Of a stretch of 64,000 bases of DNA, positions 1 through 9,077 are shown in pieces. This DNA is from Spectribacter acetivorans (GTDB lineage Bacteria; Pseudomonadota; Gammaproteobacteria; Nevskiales; Salinisphaeraceae), in assembly GCF_031846305.1 (NCBI RefSeq), contig NZ_JAVRHY010000002.1, positions 186,001 to 250,000 of the forward strand. The letters are read 5' to 3'. How positions within the stretch are numbered: the stretch's first letter is position 1; each line of letters starts with the position of its first letter. The translations under genes were made by a program, and so were the position numbers. Under the pieces are notes generated by a model. That model was not told the DNA's origin. It saw only the letters and a list, made by a program, of their open reading frames with translations, and made no database searches.

Positions 1-643
1 CTCCGCGCGCACCGGCGGCGGGGACCCGGATGCCAATCCCCGGCTGCGCCTGGCCATCGACAAGGCGTTGTCCAACAATATGCCCAAGGACAACATCGAG
101 CGCGCTATCAAGCGCGCAACCGGTGATGCCGATGGCGCCCACTACGAGGAAGTCCGCTACGAAGGTTATGGCCCCAGCGGTGTGGCAATCATGGTGGACT
201 GCCTCACCGACAACAAGAACCGCACCGTGGCCGAAGTGCGCCACGCCTTCTCCAAGCACGGGGGCAATCTGGGCGCCGATGGGTCGGTGGCCTATCTGTT
301 CTCTCGCGCGGGCGTGATCAGCTACGGGCCGGAAGTCGACGACGAGCCGGTGCTGGCCGTGGCGCTGGAAGCGGGTGCCGAGGATATCGCCGAATATGAT
401 GACGGGTCGTTCGATGTGCTGGCCGCCCCCGACGACTACCGGCAGGTGCGCGACGCCCTCGAGGCCGCCGGCCACGAACCCAGCGCGGCCGACGTGACCA
501 TGCGGCCGGCCACCACCACCGAACTGGAAGGGGCGGACGCCGAGACCTGTCTCAAACTGCTGGACATGCTCGAGGACCTGGACGACGTCCAGAACGTCTA
601 CTCGAACGTGGAACTCCCGGAAGACGTGCTGGCGGCGAGCTGA
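1..643 (+). CDS. yebC: YebC/PmpR family transcriptional regulator (5' partial)
   Basis: The reading frame is open from base 2, so the N-terminus lies outside the window; 213 residues remain. The visible start carries the family signature ARTGGGDP, then NPRLRLAIDKA and NMPKDNIERAIKRATG, all typical of YebC/PmpR/TACO1 proteins. The C-terminal domains II and III follow and the protein ends normally. Family members are DNA-binding regulators, and some members act at the ribosome on proline stretches. The gene lies directly upstream of ruvCAB, its usual position in gammaproteobacteria, with 5 nt between its stop codon and ruvC, so they are probably co-transcribed. A start at the internal ATG at 68 is rejected because homology extends upstream to the window edge. 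Confidence 0.95.
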   Translation, partial: SARTGGGDPDANPRLRLAIDKALSNNMPKDNIERAIKRATGDADGAHYEEVRYEGYGPSGVAIMVDCLTDNKNRTVAEVRHAFSKHGGNLGADGSVAYLFSRAGVISYGPEVDDEPVLAVALEAGAEDIAEYDDGSFDVLAAPDDYRQVRDALEAAGHEPSAADVTMRPATTTELEGADAETCLKLLDMLEDLDDVQNVYSNVELPEDVLAAS

Positions 644-648
644 ATCCC

Positions 649-1155
649 ATGAGCCGCATTCTGGGCATCGACCCGGGTTCGCGCGTGACCGGCTACGGTC
701 TGATCGACGGGGACGCCGGTCGACCGGTGCTGGTGGCACATGGCTGCATCCGGCAGCCCGACGGCGAACCGTTTCCCGAACGGCTGGCGCGCATCTTCGC
801 CGAGGTGGGCGCGGTGATTAAGACGCATGACCCGGCCGAGATGGCGATCGAGGATGTGTTCGTCAGCCGTAACGCCGCCAGTGCCCTGAAACTGGGTCAG
901 GCTCGTGGCGCTGCGATCTGCGCCGGCGCGGCGGTCGGCCTGCCGGTGGCGGAATATACCCCCGCGAAGGTCAAACAGGCGCTGGTTGGACGCGGCGCGG
1001 CCGACAAGCGTCAGGTGGCGCACATGGTGGGCATGCTGCTGGGCGTGCGCGAGCCGCTGCAGGCGGACGCCGCCGATGCGCTGGCCGTCGCGATCTGTCA
1101 TCTGCACCACCGCCAGACCGCCGAACGGCGTCCGGCCCGGGCCCGCGCCTCGTGA
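649..1155 (+). CDS. ruvC: Holliday junction resolvase RuvC
   Basis: 168 residues, the usual RuvC length. The enzyme is a dimeric, Mg-dependent endonuclease that cuts Holliday junctions after RuvAB branch migration. The four acidic metal ligands are visible: D8 in GIDPGS, E68 in AIEDV, and D140 and D143 in DAADALA. The RNase H-like fold signature VTGYG follows the first ligand. The stop codon overlaps the GTG start of ruvA (GTGA). The stretch yebC-ruvC-ruvA-ruvB is one compact operon. Confidence 0.97.
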   Translation: MSRILGIDPGSRVTGYGLIDGDAGRPVLVAHGCIRQPDGEPFPERLARIFAEVGAVIKTHDPAEMAIEDVFVSRNAASALKLGQARGAAICAGAAVGLPVAEYTPAKVKQALVGRGAADKRQVAHMVGMLLGVREPLQADAADALAVAICHLHHRQTAERRPARARAS

Positions 1156-1751
1156 TCGGGCGGCTCGAAGGCCGGCTGCTGGAAAAGCGCCCGCCATGGT
1201 TGGTGCTGGATGTGGGCGGCGTCGGCTATGAAGTCGAAGCGCCGATGTCCACCTTCTACAAGCTGCCGGCCGTGGGGGAGCCCGTGGTGCTGCGCACGCA
1301 CCTGGTGGTCCGGGAGGACGCCTTCAGCCTGTTCGGCTTCGCGCACGAGGCCGAGCGCAGTCTGTTCCGTGAACTGATCAAGGTCAGCGGGGTGGGGCCA
1401 CGGCTGGCACTGACCATTCTGTCGGGCATCAGCCCGGACGATTTCGTGGCCACGATCCAGGAAGGCGATGCCGATCGCCTGACCGGGCTGCCCGGCGTGG
1501 GCAAGAAGACCGCGGCCCGGCTGATGGTGGACATGCGCGACCGTCTGGGCAGTGCCGGCGCCACCGGTATGCCGATGGGCGGCCCGCCCAGCGGCGGCGT
1601 GCCCGACGACCCGGCCGCCGAAGCCCATCACGCGCTGACCTCACTGGGCTACAAACCGGCCGAAGCGACCCGGCTGCTGCGTGACTGCGATACCGCGGGC
1701 CAGTCCAGCGAGGAACTGATCCGTCAGGCCCTCAAGCGGGCGGTACGCTGA
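1152..1751 (+). CDS. ruvA: Holliday junction branch migration protein RuvA
   Basis: 199 residues, starting at a GTG that overlaps the ruvC stop codon. RuvA binds the four-way junction as a tetramer and loads the RuvB motor. The N-terminal OB fold begins MIGRLEGRLLEK. Two helix-hairpin-helix motifs follow (SGVGPRLALTIL near residues 78-89 and LPGVGKKTAARL near 113-124). A Gly/Pro-rich flexible linker leads to the C-terminal domain III (AHHALTSLGYKPAEA) that contacts RuvB. Only 1 nt separates it from ruvB. Confidence 0.97.
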   Translation: MIGRLEGRLLEKRPPWLVLDVGGVGYEVEAPMSTFYKLPAVGEPVVLRTHLVVREDAFSLFGFAHEAERSLFRELIKVSGVGPRLALTILSGISPDDFVATIQEGDADRLTGLPGVGKKTAARLMVDMRDRLGSAGATGMPMGGPPSGGVPDDPAAEAHHALTSLGYKPAEATRLLRDCDTAGQSSEELIRQALKRAVR

Positions 1752-1752
1752 G

Positions 1753-2817
1753 ATGAGTGAACAGCGGGTGATTGCCGGCGACGCCGAGCCGGATGATGAG
1801 GTCGACCGTGCCCTGCGGCCGCGCCGGCTATCCGAGTACGTCGGTCAGGCGCCGGTACGCGAACAGCTGGAGATCTTCGTCACCGCGGCCCGTCGCCGGG
1901 GCGAGGCATTGGATCACGTGCTCATCTTCGGCCCGCCGGGTCTGGGCAAGACCACGTTGGCCCACGTCATCGCCACCGAAATGAACGTCAACCTGCGCCA
2001 GACCTCCGGACCAGTGCTGGAGCGGCCGGGCGATCTGGCGGCGCTGTTGACCAATCTCGAGCCCAACGACGTGCTGTTCGTTGACGAAATCCACCGGTTG
2101 TCACCGGTGGTCGAGGAAGTGCTCTATCCGGCGCTGGAAGACTACCAGCTGGATATCGTCATCGGCGAAGGGCCCGCCGCCCGCTCGATCAAACTGGAAT
2201 TGCCGCCGTTCACGCTGGTTGGCGCCACTACCCGGGCCGGCTCGCTGACCTCGCCATTGCGGGATCGCTTCGGCATCGTCCAGCGGCTGGAGTTCTACAA
2301 CGAGGCCGACCTGCGGTCCATCGTGGAACGGTCAGCCCGCATCATGGCGGTCGGCATCGACGCGGACGGCGCCCGGGAAATCGCCCGCCGCTCGCGGGGC
2401 ACGCCACGCGTGGCCAACCGCCTGCTGCGCCGGGTACGTGACTATGCGGAGGTCCGGGCGGACGGCCACATTGACGGCCCGGTGGCCAGTGCGGCCATGG
2501 ATATGCTCGACGTGGACGCCTTCGGCTTCGACGTAATGGATCGCAAGCTGCTGATGTCGCTGCTGGAAAAATTCGAGGGCGGGCCCACCGGGGTGGAAAG
2601 CCTGGCCGCCGCCATCGGCGAGGCGCGGGAAACCATCGAGGATGTGCTCGAGCCTTATCTGATTCAGCAGGGCTTCATGATGCGCACGCCGCGGGGCCGG
2701 GTGGCCACCCGCCAGGCCTATCAGCATTTCGGCCTGCCGACCCCGGCCCGGTTCGAGAGCCTGCCGGTGGGGGATCTGTTTGCTGCCGAGACTCCTGACA
2801 ACGAGGATAAGCAGTAA
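1753..2817 (+). CDS. ruvB: Holliday junction branch migration ATPase RuvB
   Basis: 354 residues. RuvB is the hexameric AAA+ motor of the RuvABC resolvasome. Walker A GPPGLGKT is at residues 60-67 and Walker B with DEIH is at 111-114. The sensor-1 region GATTRAGSLTSPLRDRFG and the winged-helix C-terminal domain (near LEPYLIQQGFMMRTPRGR) are intact. It is the last gene of the yebC-ruvCAB operon. A 67-bp AT-richer gap (AAATAATG near 2848) separates it from ybgC and probably holds the tol-pal promoter. Confidence 0.98.
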   Translation: MSEQRVIAGDAEPDDEVDRALRPRRLSEYVGQAPVREQLEIFVTAARRRGEALDHVLIFGPPGLGKTTLAHVIATEMNVNLRQTSGPVLERPGDLAALLTNLEPNDVLFVDEIHRLSPVVEEVLYPALEDYQLDIVIGEGPAARSIKLELPPFTLVGATTRAGSLTSPLRDRFGIVQRLEFYNEADLRSIVERSARIMAVGIDADGAREIARRSRGTPRVANRLLRRVRDYAEVRADGHIDGPVASAAMDMLDVDAFGFDVMDRKLLMSLLEKFEGGPTGVESLAAAIGEARETIEDVLEPYLIQQGFMMRTPRGRVATRQAYQHFGLPTPARFESLPVGDLFAAETPDNEDKQ

Positions 2818-2884
2818 CGGGTAACTCTCCGTGTCTGAAATGGTTTAAAATAATGCCGGTTGTTGATCGGAGCCATCCGGAACG

Positions 2885-3328
2885 ATGGGTCAAACCAAGG
2901 CTGACGCAGCCGGCAATGCCGGCGGACCGCGCTGCTTCGAGTGGCCGATTCGCGTCTACTATGAGGACACGGATGCCAGCGGCGTGGTCTATCACGCCAA
3001 CTATCTGCGCTATTTCGAGCGTGCCCGGACCGAATGGCTGCGGGCACTGGGCTACGATCAGGCAAGCCTGGCCGCGGAACTCGGCGTCGTATTCACGGTC
3101 GTTTCCGCAACGTTGGCGTTTCGGCGTCCGGCACGCCTGGACGATATGCTGATCGCCGATGTCGTGATCAGCGAGGTGCGCCGCGCCAGCCTGAGTTTCG
3201 AGCAGACCCTGCGCCGCGAACGGGAACACGTGGCCAGTGGGCAATTCCGGGTCGCCTGCGTCGATGCGCATGGGTTCCGGCCGCGGGCGGTACCGTCGGT
3301 CATCGTCGCCGACGCACAAGGAGACTGA
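2885..3328 (+). CDS. ybgC: Tol-Pal-associated acyl-CoA thioesterase YbgC
   Basis: 147-residue hot-dog-fold thioesterase. The 4HBT signature YYEDTDASGVVYHANYLRYF is present near residues 22-41, with the catalytic aspartate inside it. YbgC acts on acyl-CoA/acyl-ACP and associates with phospholipid-synthesis enzymes at the inner membrane. It is the first gene of the conserved ybgC-tolQRAB-pal-cpoB cluster; tolQ starts directly after its stop codon. Confidence 0.95.
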   Translation: MGQTKADAAGNAGGPRCFEWPIRVYYEDTDASGVVYHANYLRYFERARTEWLRALGYDQASLAAELGVVFTVVSATLAFRRPARLDDMLIADVVISEVRRASLSFEQTLRREREHVASGQFRVACVDAHGFRPRAVPSVIVADAQGD

Positions 3329-4030
3329 ATGAACGTCGCAACCGATCTTTCCCTCTGGGGCCTGATCGCCGAAGCCAGCATGCTGGTGAAGCTGGTCATG
3401 CTCGGACTGCTTCTGGCTTCCGTGGCTTCGTGGGTGGTGATTTTGAAGAAACGCCGCGTGATCGGCGCCACCCACACGGAAGTTGAGTGGTTCGAGGACC
3501 GTTTCTGGTCCGGCGGCAATCTCAACGACATCTACCGCGAGGTGATGGAGCGGGGCGACACCCACATCGGCCTGGAAGCGCTGTTCCGTGCCGGGTTCGA
3601 GGAGCTGCGCCGGCAGCGGGCCGACGGTCGGGGCAGGTCCGATGAGATCCTGACGTCGGTACAACGGGCCATGCGCGTGTCGCTGGCGCGGCAGGTCGAA
3701 CGGCTGGAAAACGGCCTGGCACTGCTGGCCACGGTCGGGTCGACCAGCCCCTATATCGGTCTGTTCGGCACCGTGTGGGGCATCATGAACGCCTTCATCG
3801 CCCTGGGTAACGTCAAGCAGGCCACCCTGAGCATGGTGGCGCCCGGTATTGCCGAGGCCCTGATCGCCACCGCCATGGGCCTGTTCGCGGCGATTCCGGC
3901 AGTGATTGCCTACAACTTCTTCACCAATCGGGTGGACGGGCTGGAAAGCCGTTTCCAGACCTTCATGGAGGAGTTCGCCGGCATCGTCGAGCGCGGCATG
4001 CACGCCACGCCCGCCCAGTCCGACAAGTGA
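3329..4030 (+). CDS. tolQ: Tol-Pal system proton channel subunit TolQ
   Basis: 233 residues, MotA/TolQ/ExbB family. One N-terminal membrane segment (about residues 17-36) is followed by a large cytoplasmic loop. Two further segments carry the family motif TVGSTSPYIGLFGTVWGIMNAF and the stretch AEALIATAMGLFAAIPAVIAYN. TolQ and TolR form the proton-motive-force-driven stator that energises TolA during outer-membrane constriction at division. The reading frame begins immediately after ybgC. Confidence 0.97.
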   Translation: MNVATDLSLWGLIAEASMLVKLVMLGLLLASVASWVVILKKRRVIGATHTEVEWFEDRFWSGGNLNDIYREVMERGDTHIGLEALFRAGFEELRRQRADGRGRSDEILTSVQRAMRVSLARQVERLENGLALLATVGSTSPYIGLFGTVWGIMNAFIALGNVKQATLSMVAPGIAEALIATAMGLFAAIPAVIAYNFFTNRVDGLESRFQTFMEEFAGIVERGMHATPAQSDK

Positions 4031-4063
4031 TGGCGGGTCAGCCTGGACCACGGAGACGCTCTC

Positions 4064-4498
4064 ATGGCATCTAAGCGGCGCCTGGCCAGCGATATCAACG
4101 TCGTACCGTACATCGACGTCATGCTCGTGCTGCTGATCATCTTCATGGTCACCGCACCGTTGCTGACCACCGGCGTGCAGGTGAATCTCCCGCAAGCACC
4201 GGCCGAACCGATGGATATCAGCGAGGAAAACGAGCCGCTGATTCTGACGGTCAAATCCAACGGCGAGCTGTACCTGAACATCGGCGACAACCCCGATCAG
4301 CCGATATCCGCCGATCGGGTGGAGGAACTGGCGGCACGGGTGATCGAGCAGCGCCCGGACGTGCCGGTGGCGGTGCGCGGTGATACCGAGGGCCGCTACG
4401 GCGAGGTGGTGCGTGGCATGGTGCTGCTGCAGCGGGCCGGCGCCGGCCGGGTGGGTCTGATGACCGATCATGCCGAAGACGGCGACGAGCGTGGCTGA
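4064..4498 (+). CDS. tolR: Tol-Pal system stator protein TolR
   Basis: 144 residues, ExbD/TolR family. A short cytoplasmic N-terminus precedes the single transmembrane helix, which holds the proton-pathway aspartate D18 in VVPYIDVMLVLL. A periplasmic domain follows (LPQAPAEPMD onward). It pairs with TolQ immediately upstream. Its 3' end overlaps the tolA start. Confidence 0.96.
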   Translation: MASKRRLASDINVVPYIDVMLVLLIIFMVTAPLLTTGVQVNLPQAPAEPMDISEENEPLILTVKSNGELYLNIGDNPDQPISADRVEELAARVIEQRPDVPVAVRGDTEGRYGEVVRGMVLLQRAGAGRVGLMTDHAEDGDERG

Positions 4499-5546
4499 AC
4501 TCCGGCATCTCTGGCGTGACAACCGCGGTCCGATTCTCTGGGCTGTGGGACTGCATCTGCTTCTGATCCTGCTGCTTGTATTCAGCATTCACTTCGGTGG
4601 CATCGTGCAGGGCGGATCGGAGCAGCCCGAGGTGGTGGAGGCGGTGATGGTCACCGGCGCCGGAAGCCCACCTCCGCGCGAGAGCGCGCCGCTGACCGAC
4701 GAACCACCGCCCGAACCCGAGCCGGAAACGCCACAGCAAGACGCCGAGGCAGAAGCGAAGCAACAGGAAGCCGAGGCGCGCGCAGAGGAAGAGGCCAAAG
4801 CGCAGGCCGAAGCCGAGCGCCAGGCGCAGGAAGAAGCGCGCCGGAAGGCAGAGGCCGAAGCCGAAGCGGAACGCCGTGCCGAGGCGAAGCGCAAAGCCGA
4901 GGAAGAAGCCCGACGCAAGGCCGAGGCAGAGGCCGAACGAAAAGCCGAGGCCGAAGCCAAACGCAAGGCAGAGGAGGAGGCAGAACGGCAGGCAGAAGCC
5001 GAAGCCAGGCGCAAGGCGGAAGCGGAAGCCGAACGGAAGGCCGAAGCTGAAGCCCGACGAAAGGCGGAGGAAGAAGCCCGTCGGAAGGCCGAGGCGGAGG
5101 CCAAGCGCAAGGCCGAGGAAGAGGCGCGGCGCAAGGCGGAAGCCGAGGCCGAGGCAAAACGCAAGGCCGAAGCGGAAGCCCGTCGCCGGCGCGAGGCAGA
5201 AGCCGCCGCGCGGCGTCAGTCGGTGCAGGATGCACTCGCCGAGGAGTCCAGCGCGCGTCAGCGGGCCGCGAATCAGGCGGCCGTCGACGAATACGCCTCG
5301 CTGATCAAGAATCACGTCGAAAGCAACTGGCGGCGGCCTGCCGGTGTCGAAGACATCAGTTGCCGGGTGCGGGTGGAACAACTGCCGGGTGGCCAGATTG
5401 CGGGTTACGAGTTGCTGGGGTCCTGTGGCAGCGATGCCGTAGACTTGTCGGTAGAACAGGCCATTGCCAAATCCGACCCCCTGCCGCGCCCGCCCAGCCG
5501 CGAGGTGTTCCAGCGGGAAATAATCTTCAATTTCGAACCGGATTAA
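4470..5546 (+). CDS. tolA: Cell envelope integrity protein TolA
   Basis: 358 residues. One N-terminal transmembrane helix (about residues 22-42) is followed by a Pro/Glu-rich stretch. A very regular Ala/Glu/Lys/Arg-rich helical rod spans roughly residues 85-255, built from AEAEARRKAEEE-like repeats. The folded C-terminal domain III (YASLIKNHVESNWRRP to the end) binds TolB/Pal. TolA bridges the inner membrane to Pal. The ATG at 4470 overlaps tolR by 29 nt; an in-frame GTG at 4491 is an alternative start. The rod makes the DNA from about 4740 to 5220 low-complexity, which creates long spurious antisense frames. Confidence 0.93.
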   Translation: MPKTATSVAELRHLWRDNRGPILWAVGLHLLLILLLVFSIHFGGIVQGGSEQPEVVEAVMVTGAGSPPPRESAPLTDEPPPEPEPETPQQDAEAEAKQQEAEARAEEEAKAQAEAERQAQEEARRKAEAEAEAERRAEAKRKAEEEARRKAEAEAERKAEAEAKRKAEEEAERQAEAEARRKAEAEAERKAEAEARRKAEEEARRKAEAEAKRKAEEEARRKAEAEAEAKRKAEAEARRRREAEAAARRQSVQDALAEESSARQRAANQAAVDEYASLIKNHVESNWRRPAGVEDISCRVRVEQLPGGQIAGYELLGSCGSDAVDLSVEQAIAKSDPLPRPPSREVFQREIIFNFEPD

Positions 5547-5558
5547 CCAACGAGGCAC

Positions 5559-6872
5559 TTGATGATTGAACGACTCGTCGCATGGTCCCGGCTGACGGTG
5601 ATCCCGGCCTTGATGCTGCTGGCGGCAATGCCGGCGCAGGCGGCCCTGGAAGTGGAAATCACGCAGGGCGTAAGCGGGGCCCAGCCGATTGCCATCGTGC
5701 CGTTTGCCCGTGATGCCAGCGTGACCGGCGATACCGATATTGCCGAAGTGGTGGACGCCGACCTCGAGCGCTCGGGGTTGTTCGAGCCGCTGGCCCGCGA
5801 CGCCATGCTGGAAACGCCGGGTAGCGTGCGCGAGGTGGATTACGCCAACTGGCGATCGGTGGAAGTCGACAACGTGGTCGTCGGCCGGGTGTCGCCGGAC
5901 GGCCGCGGCGGCTACCGGGTCAGCTTCGATATCATTGATGTATACAAGGGGCGCTCGATCGGCGGCTACGAGATCAGCGCCAGCGAAGGCGGCCTGCGTG
6001 ACGCCGCCCATGCCGTGGCCAACCGCATCTACGAGCAGTTCACCGGCAACAAGGGGTACTTTCTGTCGCGGATCGCCTACGTGGCGGTGGCACAGGAGAA
6101 CAACGGGCCCACGTATCGGCTGGTGGTGGCGGACTATGACGGCCACAACCCGCAGACCATCGCGCGGTCGCGCGAGCCGATCCTGTCGCCGGCCTGGCAT
6201 CCGGCCGGCACCAAGCTGGCCTACGTGGCCTTCGACCTGCAGCGCGGACGGTCCAGTCTGAGAATCCAGGATCTGGGGACCGGCGAGGTCAAGGAAGTGT
6301 CATCGCGGCCCGGGATCAATGGCGCCCCGGCCTGGTCACCCAACGGCAACAAGCTGGCGATGACGCTGTCCTACCGCGGCAACCCGGACATCTACACCTA
6401 CGACCTGGCCGACGAGCAGGTTCGCCAGATCACGCGCAACGGCGCGATCGATACCGAGCCGTCATGGTCGCCGGATGGCAGCCACATCGTGTTCACTTCC
6501 GATCGCGGCGGCAAGCCCCAGGTTTACCGGGTGCGCAGCGGCGGCGGCAACGCCGAACGGCTGACCTTCGATGGTGAGAGCAACCAGCGCCCGTCCTACT
6601 CACCGGATGGCGAGAAAATCGTCATGGTGCAGGGCGGTAACGGGTACCGGATTGCGGTTCTGGACCTCGAAACCAATAATGTCCGCGTAGTCAGCGATGG
6701 CCCCCTGGATGAAGGCGCCAGCTTCGCACCCAATGGTCAGGTGATCATTTATGCGCGTCAGCAGGGCAACAGCGCTGAACTGGCAACCGTGTCGGTTGAC
6801 GGACGCATACGCAATCGCCTGCGTCAGCCGGGCGATGTGCGCGAGCCGGCCTGGTCGCCGGCCGGATACTGA
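5559..6872 (+). CDS. tolB: Tol-Pal system periplasmic protein TolB
   Basis: 437 residues. A signal peptide ends near MPAQA|ALEVEI (about residues 1-28). The N-terminal anticodon-binding-like domain follows, and then a six-bladed beta-propeller marked by WSPDG/WSPNG-type repeats (for example APAWSPNGNKLA, PSWSPDGSHIVF and PSYSPDGEKIVM). TolB cycles between Pal and TolA to release Pal at the division site. It lies 12 nt after tolA. Confidence 0.97.
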   Translation: MMIERLVAWSRLTVIPALMLLAAMPAQAALEVEITQGVSGAQPIAIVPFARDASVTGDTDIAEVVDADLERSGLFEPLARDAMLETPGSVREVDYANWRSVEVDNVVVGRVSPDGRGGYRVSFDIIDVYKGRSIGGYEISASEGGLRDAAHAVANRIYEQFTGNKGYFLSRIAYVAVAQENNGPTYRLVVADYDGHNPQTIARSREPILSPAWHPAGTKLAYVAFDLQRGRSSLRIQDLGTGEVKEVSSRPGINGAPAWSPNGNKLAMTLSYRGNPDIYTYDLADEQVRQITRNGAIDTEPSWSPDGSHIVFTSDRGGKPQVYRVRSGGGNAERLTFDGESNQRPSYSPDGEKIVMVQGGNGYRIAVLDLETNNVRVVSDGPLDEGASFAPNGQVIIYARQQGNSAELATVSVDGRIRNRLRQPGDVREPAWSPAGY

Positions 6873-6937
6873 TTTGCTGGTACGAGGCGGACTGGATACT
6901 CGAATTTTCCCTATCACGACAATCCAAGGAGATTAGG

Positions 6938-7513
6938 ATGGTCAATCGGTTTTCACGTCGCCACGCCAGCTGGCGCGGCATGGCCCTGGTTCTGGTATCG
7001 GGCCTGTTCCTGGCCGCCTGTGCGGACAATCCGCCGCCCGGCGATCCCGACGATACCAGCGAAGGCGTTTCCACGGGTCAGGGGGACGGCAGTGTCGAAA
7101 CCCGCGAGATCAACGAACGCGGCCTGCTCGGCATCGACGAGAAGGATCGGGCCATGTTCGTCGATCCGGACAACCCCCTGTCCACCCGCACGATCTACTT
7201 CGAATACGACAGCAGCACCATTCAGTCGCGCTTCCGCGATGCGATCCAGGCTCACGCGGGCTACCTGGCGGATCACCCGGACGTTCAGCTTCGACTGGAA
7301 GGCCATACCGACGAACGTGCCACCCGCGAGTACAACGTGGCCCTGGGTGAGCGGCGCGCCGAATCGGTGGAGCGGGCGCTGTCGCTGGCCGGTGCCGGTT
7401 CGGACCAGCTTTCCACCCTGTCATTCGGCGAGGAGCGGCCGGCGGAGCTGGGGTCTACCGAAGCCGCCTACGCCAAGAATCGTCGGGTTGAACTGATCTA
7501 CGTGGCGCGCTGA
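6938..7513 (+). CDS. pal: Peptidoglycan-associated lipoprotein Pal
   Basis: 191 residues. A lipoprotein signal peptide has the lipobox LAAC (cysteine near residue 28). After an acidic linker comes the OmpA-type peptidoglycan-binding domain, with IYFEYDSSTI and LEGHTDERATREYN carrying the diaminopimelate-binding residues. A good ribosome-binding site, AAGGAG, lies 8 nt before the ATG. Pal anchors the outer membrane to peptidoglycan. Confidence 0.97.
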   Translation: MVNRFSRRHASWRGMALVLVSGLFLAACADNPPPGDPDDTSEGVSTGQGDGSVETREINERGLLGIDEKDRAMFVDPDNPLSTRTIYFEYDSSTIQSRFRDAIQAHAGYLADHPDVQLRLEGHTDERATREYNVALGERRAESVERALSLAGAGSDQLSTLSFGEERPAELGSTEAAYAKNRRVELIYVAR

Positions 7514-7515
7514 TC

Positions 7516-8376
7516 ATGTTGATGGCAGCACAACTCGGTCGGGTCGGGGCAGTGATCCTGATCGGCATTGTCGGTGTGGCTCAGGCCGATATTGATACGG
7601 CCACCAAGCTGCGGCTGCAGTCGATCGAGGCGCGTCTGCCGGACGTGGACCGTCTCGAGCAGCTGGAACAGCGGGTAGCTCGTCTGGGTGCCGGCGAGGG
7701 CATCCAGGTGGCGGCCAACGAGACCGGCGATAATGGCGGCGGCAGCAGCGGGGGCATGTTCTCGCTGCTGCAGGACCTGCAGAGCGTGAAGGAAGATGTG
7801 CGCTCGCTGCGGGGCGAGATCGACGAAGTCCGCAATCTGATTAAGCGTAACGAGCAGCGGCAGCGGGATCTCTATGAAGATCTTGATGCCCGTCTTCAGG
7901 CGCTGGAGCAGGGCGGGGCCGGCGCCTCGGGTGGCGGCTTTGTCACCGTGCCGGAAAATGGTGCCGGCTCGGGTAGCGATCAGGGCGAAGTCGATGGCGA
8001 GGCGGCGGAAGCCGCCTACACCGCGGCGCTGGATCTGCTCAAGGCGGGAGATTACGAGCAGGCGCGGTCAAAGTTTGACCGCTTTGTCAGCGACTACCCG
8101 AACAGCGAGTTCAGCGACAATGCCTGGTACTGGCTGGGTGAGGCCCGCTACGTGGATCGCATCTATGAGGGTGCCATTGCCGCGTTTCAGCGAGTGATCA
8201 AGCGGTTTCCGGACAGCAACAAGGTGCCCGGTGCCCAGTACAAGCTCGGCGTGATCTACGACGAACAGGGCAAGTCGCAGCAGGCACGGGAGGCGCTGCA
8301 GCAGGTGATCCAGGAATATCCGGATGACAATGCCGCCGAGTTGGCACGCAAGCACCTCGACGCCATGGGTAGCTGA
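7516..8376 (+). CDS. cpoB: Cell division coordinator CpoB (YbgF)
   Basis: 286 residues, periplasmic. A signal peptide ends near VGVAQA. A trimerising coiled coil follows (KLRLQSIEARLPDVDRLEQL and a second helix near EDVRSLRGEIDEV). The C-terminal half has TPR repeats (AAYTAALDLLKAGDYEQA, WYWLGEARYVDRIYEGA and YKLGVIYDEQG). CpoB coordinates PBP1B activity with the Tol machine. It starts 2 nt after pal and its stop codon overlaps the queE start. Confidence 0.95.
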   Translation: MLMAAQLGRVGAVILIGIVGVAQADIDTATKLRLQSIEARLPDVDRLEQLEQRVARLGAGEGIQVAANETGDNGGGSSGGMFSLLQDLQSVKEDVRSLRGEIDEVRNLIKRNEQRQRDLYEDLDARLQALEQGGAGASGGGFVTVPENGAGSGSDQGEVDGEAAEAAYTAALDLLKAGDYEQARSKFDRFVSDYPNSEFSDNAWYWLGEARYVDRIYEGAIAAFQRVIKRFPDSNKVPGAQYKLGVIYDEQGKSQQAREALQQVIQEYPDDNAAELARKHLDAMGS

Positions 8377-9074
8377 TGTCGGATGCCCCGGTTGCCGAAC
8401 GTCGTCCGACCGACCGGGTCAATCGGCGCGACGTGGATACGCTGCGTATCACGGAAATCTTCTATTCGCTTCAGGGCGAGGCGCGGGCGGCCGGCGCACC
8501 CACCGTGTTCGTGCGGCTCACCGGCTGCCCGCTGCGCTGTGATTACTGTGACACGGCCTATGCCTTTCACGGCGGGCAGCGCTGGGGTATGGACGACATC
8601 CTCGCCGAGGTCGCGACCCACGGCGTACAACACGTCTGCGTGACCGGCGGCGAACCGTTGGCCCAGCCGGCCTGCGCCGCGCTGGTCCGCCGCCTCTGCG
8701 ATGCCGGGTACCGGGTGGCGGTCGAAACCAGCGGTGCGCTGGATATCCGGCCGATCGATACCCGTGCCTCGCGCATCGTCGATCTCAAGACACCCGGGTC
8801 CGGCGAGTGCCAGCGCAACCGCTGGGACAACCTGGCCGCGCTGACCACCGAGGACCAACTAAAGTTCGTCATCTGTGACCGGGCCGATTTCGACTGGGCG
8901 GCGGCGGTCTGCCGGGAACACGGCCTCTGGGATCGTTGCCCGGTATGGTTCTCCCCCAGCCACGGACAGGTGGAACCGTCCGCCCTGGCGGACTGGATAC
9001 TCGGCGAACGCCTGCCGGTAAGGCTGCAGTTGCAGCTGCACAAGCAGCTCTGGGGCGATCAGCCGGGGCGATAG
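8376..9074 (+). CDS. queE: 7-carboxy-7-deazaguanine synthase QueE
   Basis: 232 residues, radical-SAM enzyme. QueE converts 6-carboxytetrahydropterin to 7-carboxy-7-deazaguanine in queuosine/preQ0 synthesis. The cluster-binding motif is C51-x3-C55-x2-C58 in TGCPLRCDYCDT. EIFYSLQGEARAAGAPTVFV upstream and VCVTGGEPLAQP downstream (SAM contact) are typical. The start codon overlaps the cpoB stop, so it is translationally coupled to the tol-pal operon. Confidence 0.96.
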   Translation: MSDAPVAERRPTDRVNRRDVDTLRITEIFYSLQGEARAAGAPTVFVRLTGCPLRCDYCDTAYAFHGGQRWGMDDILAEVATHGVQHVCVTGGEPLAQPACAALVRRLCDAGYRVAVETSGALDIRPIDTRASRIVDLKTPGSGECQRNRWDNLAALTTEDQLKFVICDRADFDWAAAVCREHGLWDRCPVWFSPSHGQVEPSALADWILGERLPVRLQLQLHKQLWGDQPGR

Positions 9075-9077
9075 CGC

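Noticed and set aside
4589..5235. Long Ser/Ala- and Leu/Pro/Arg-rich minus-strand frames opposite tolA
   Set aside because: They are antisense translations of the repetitive TolA rod codons; no independent start signals or family resemblance.
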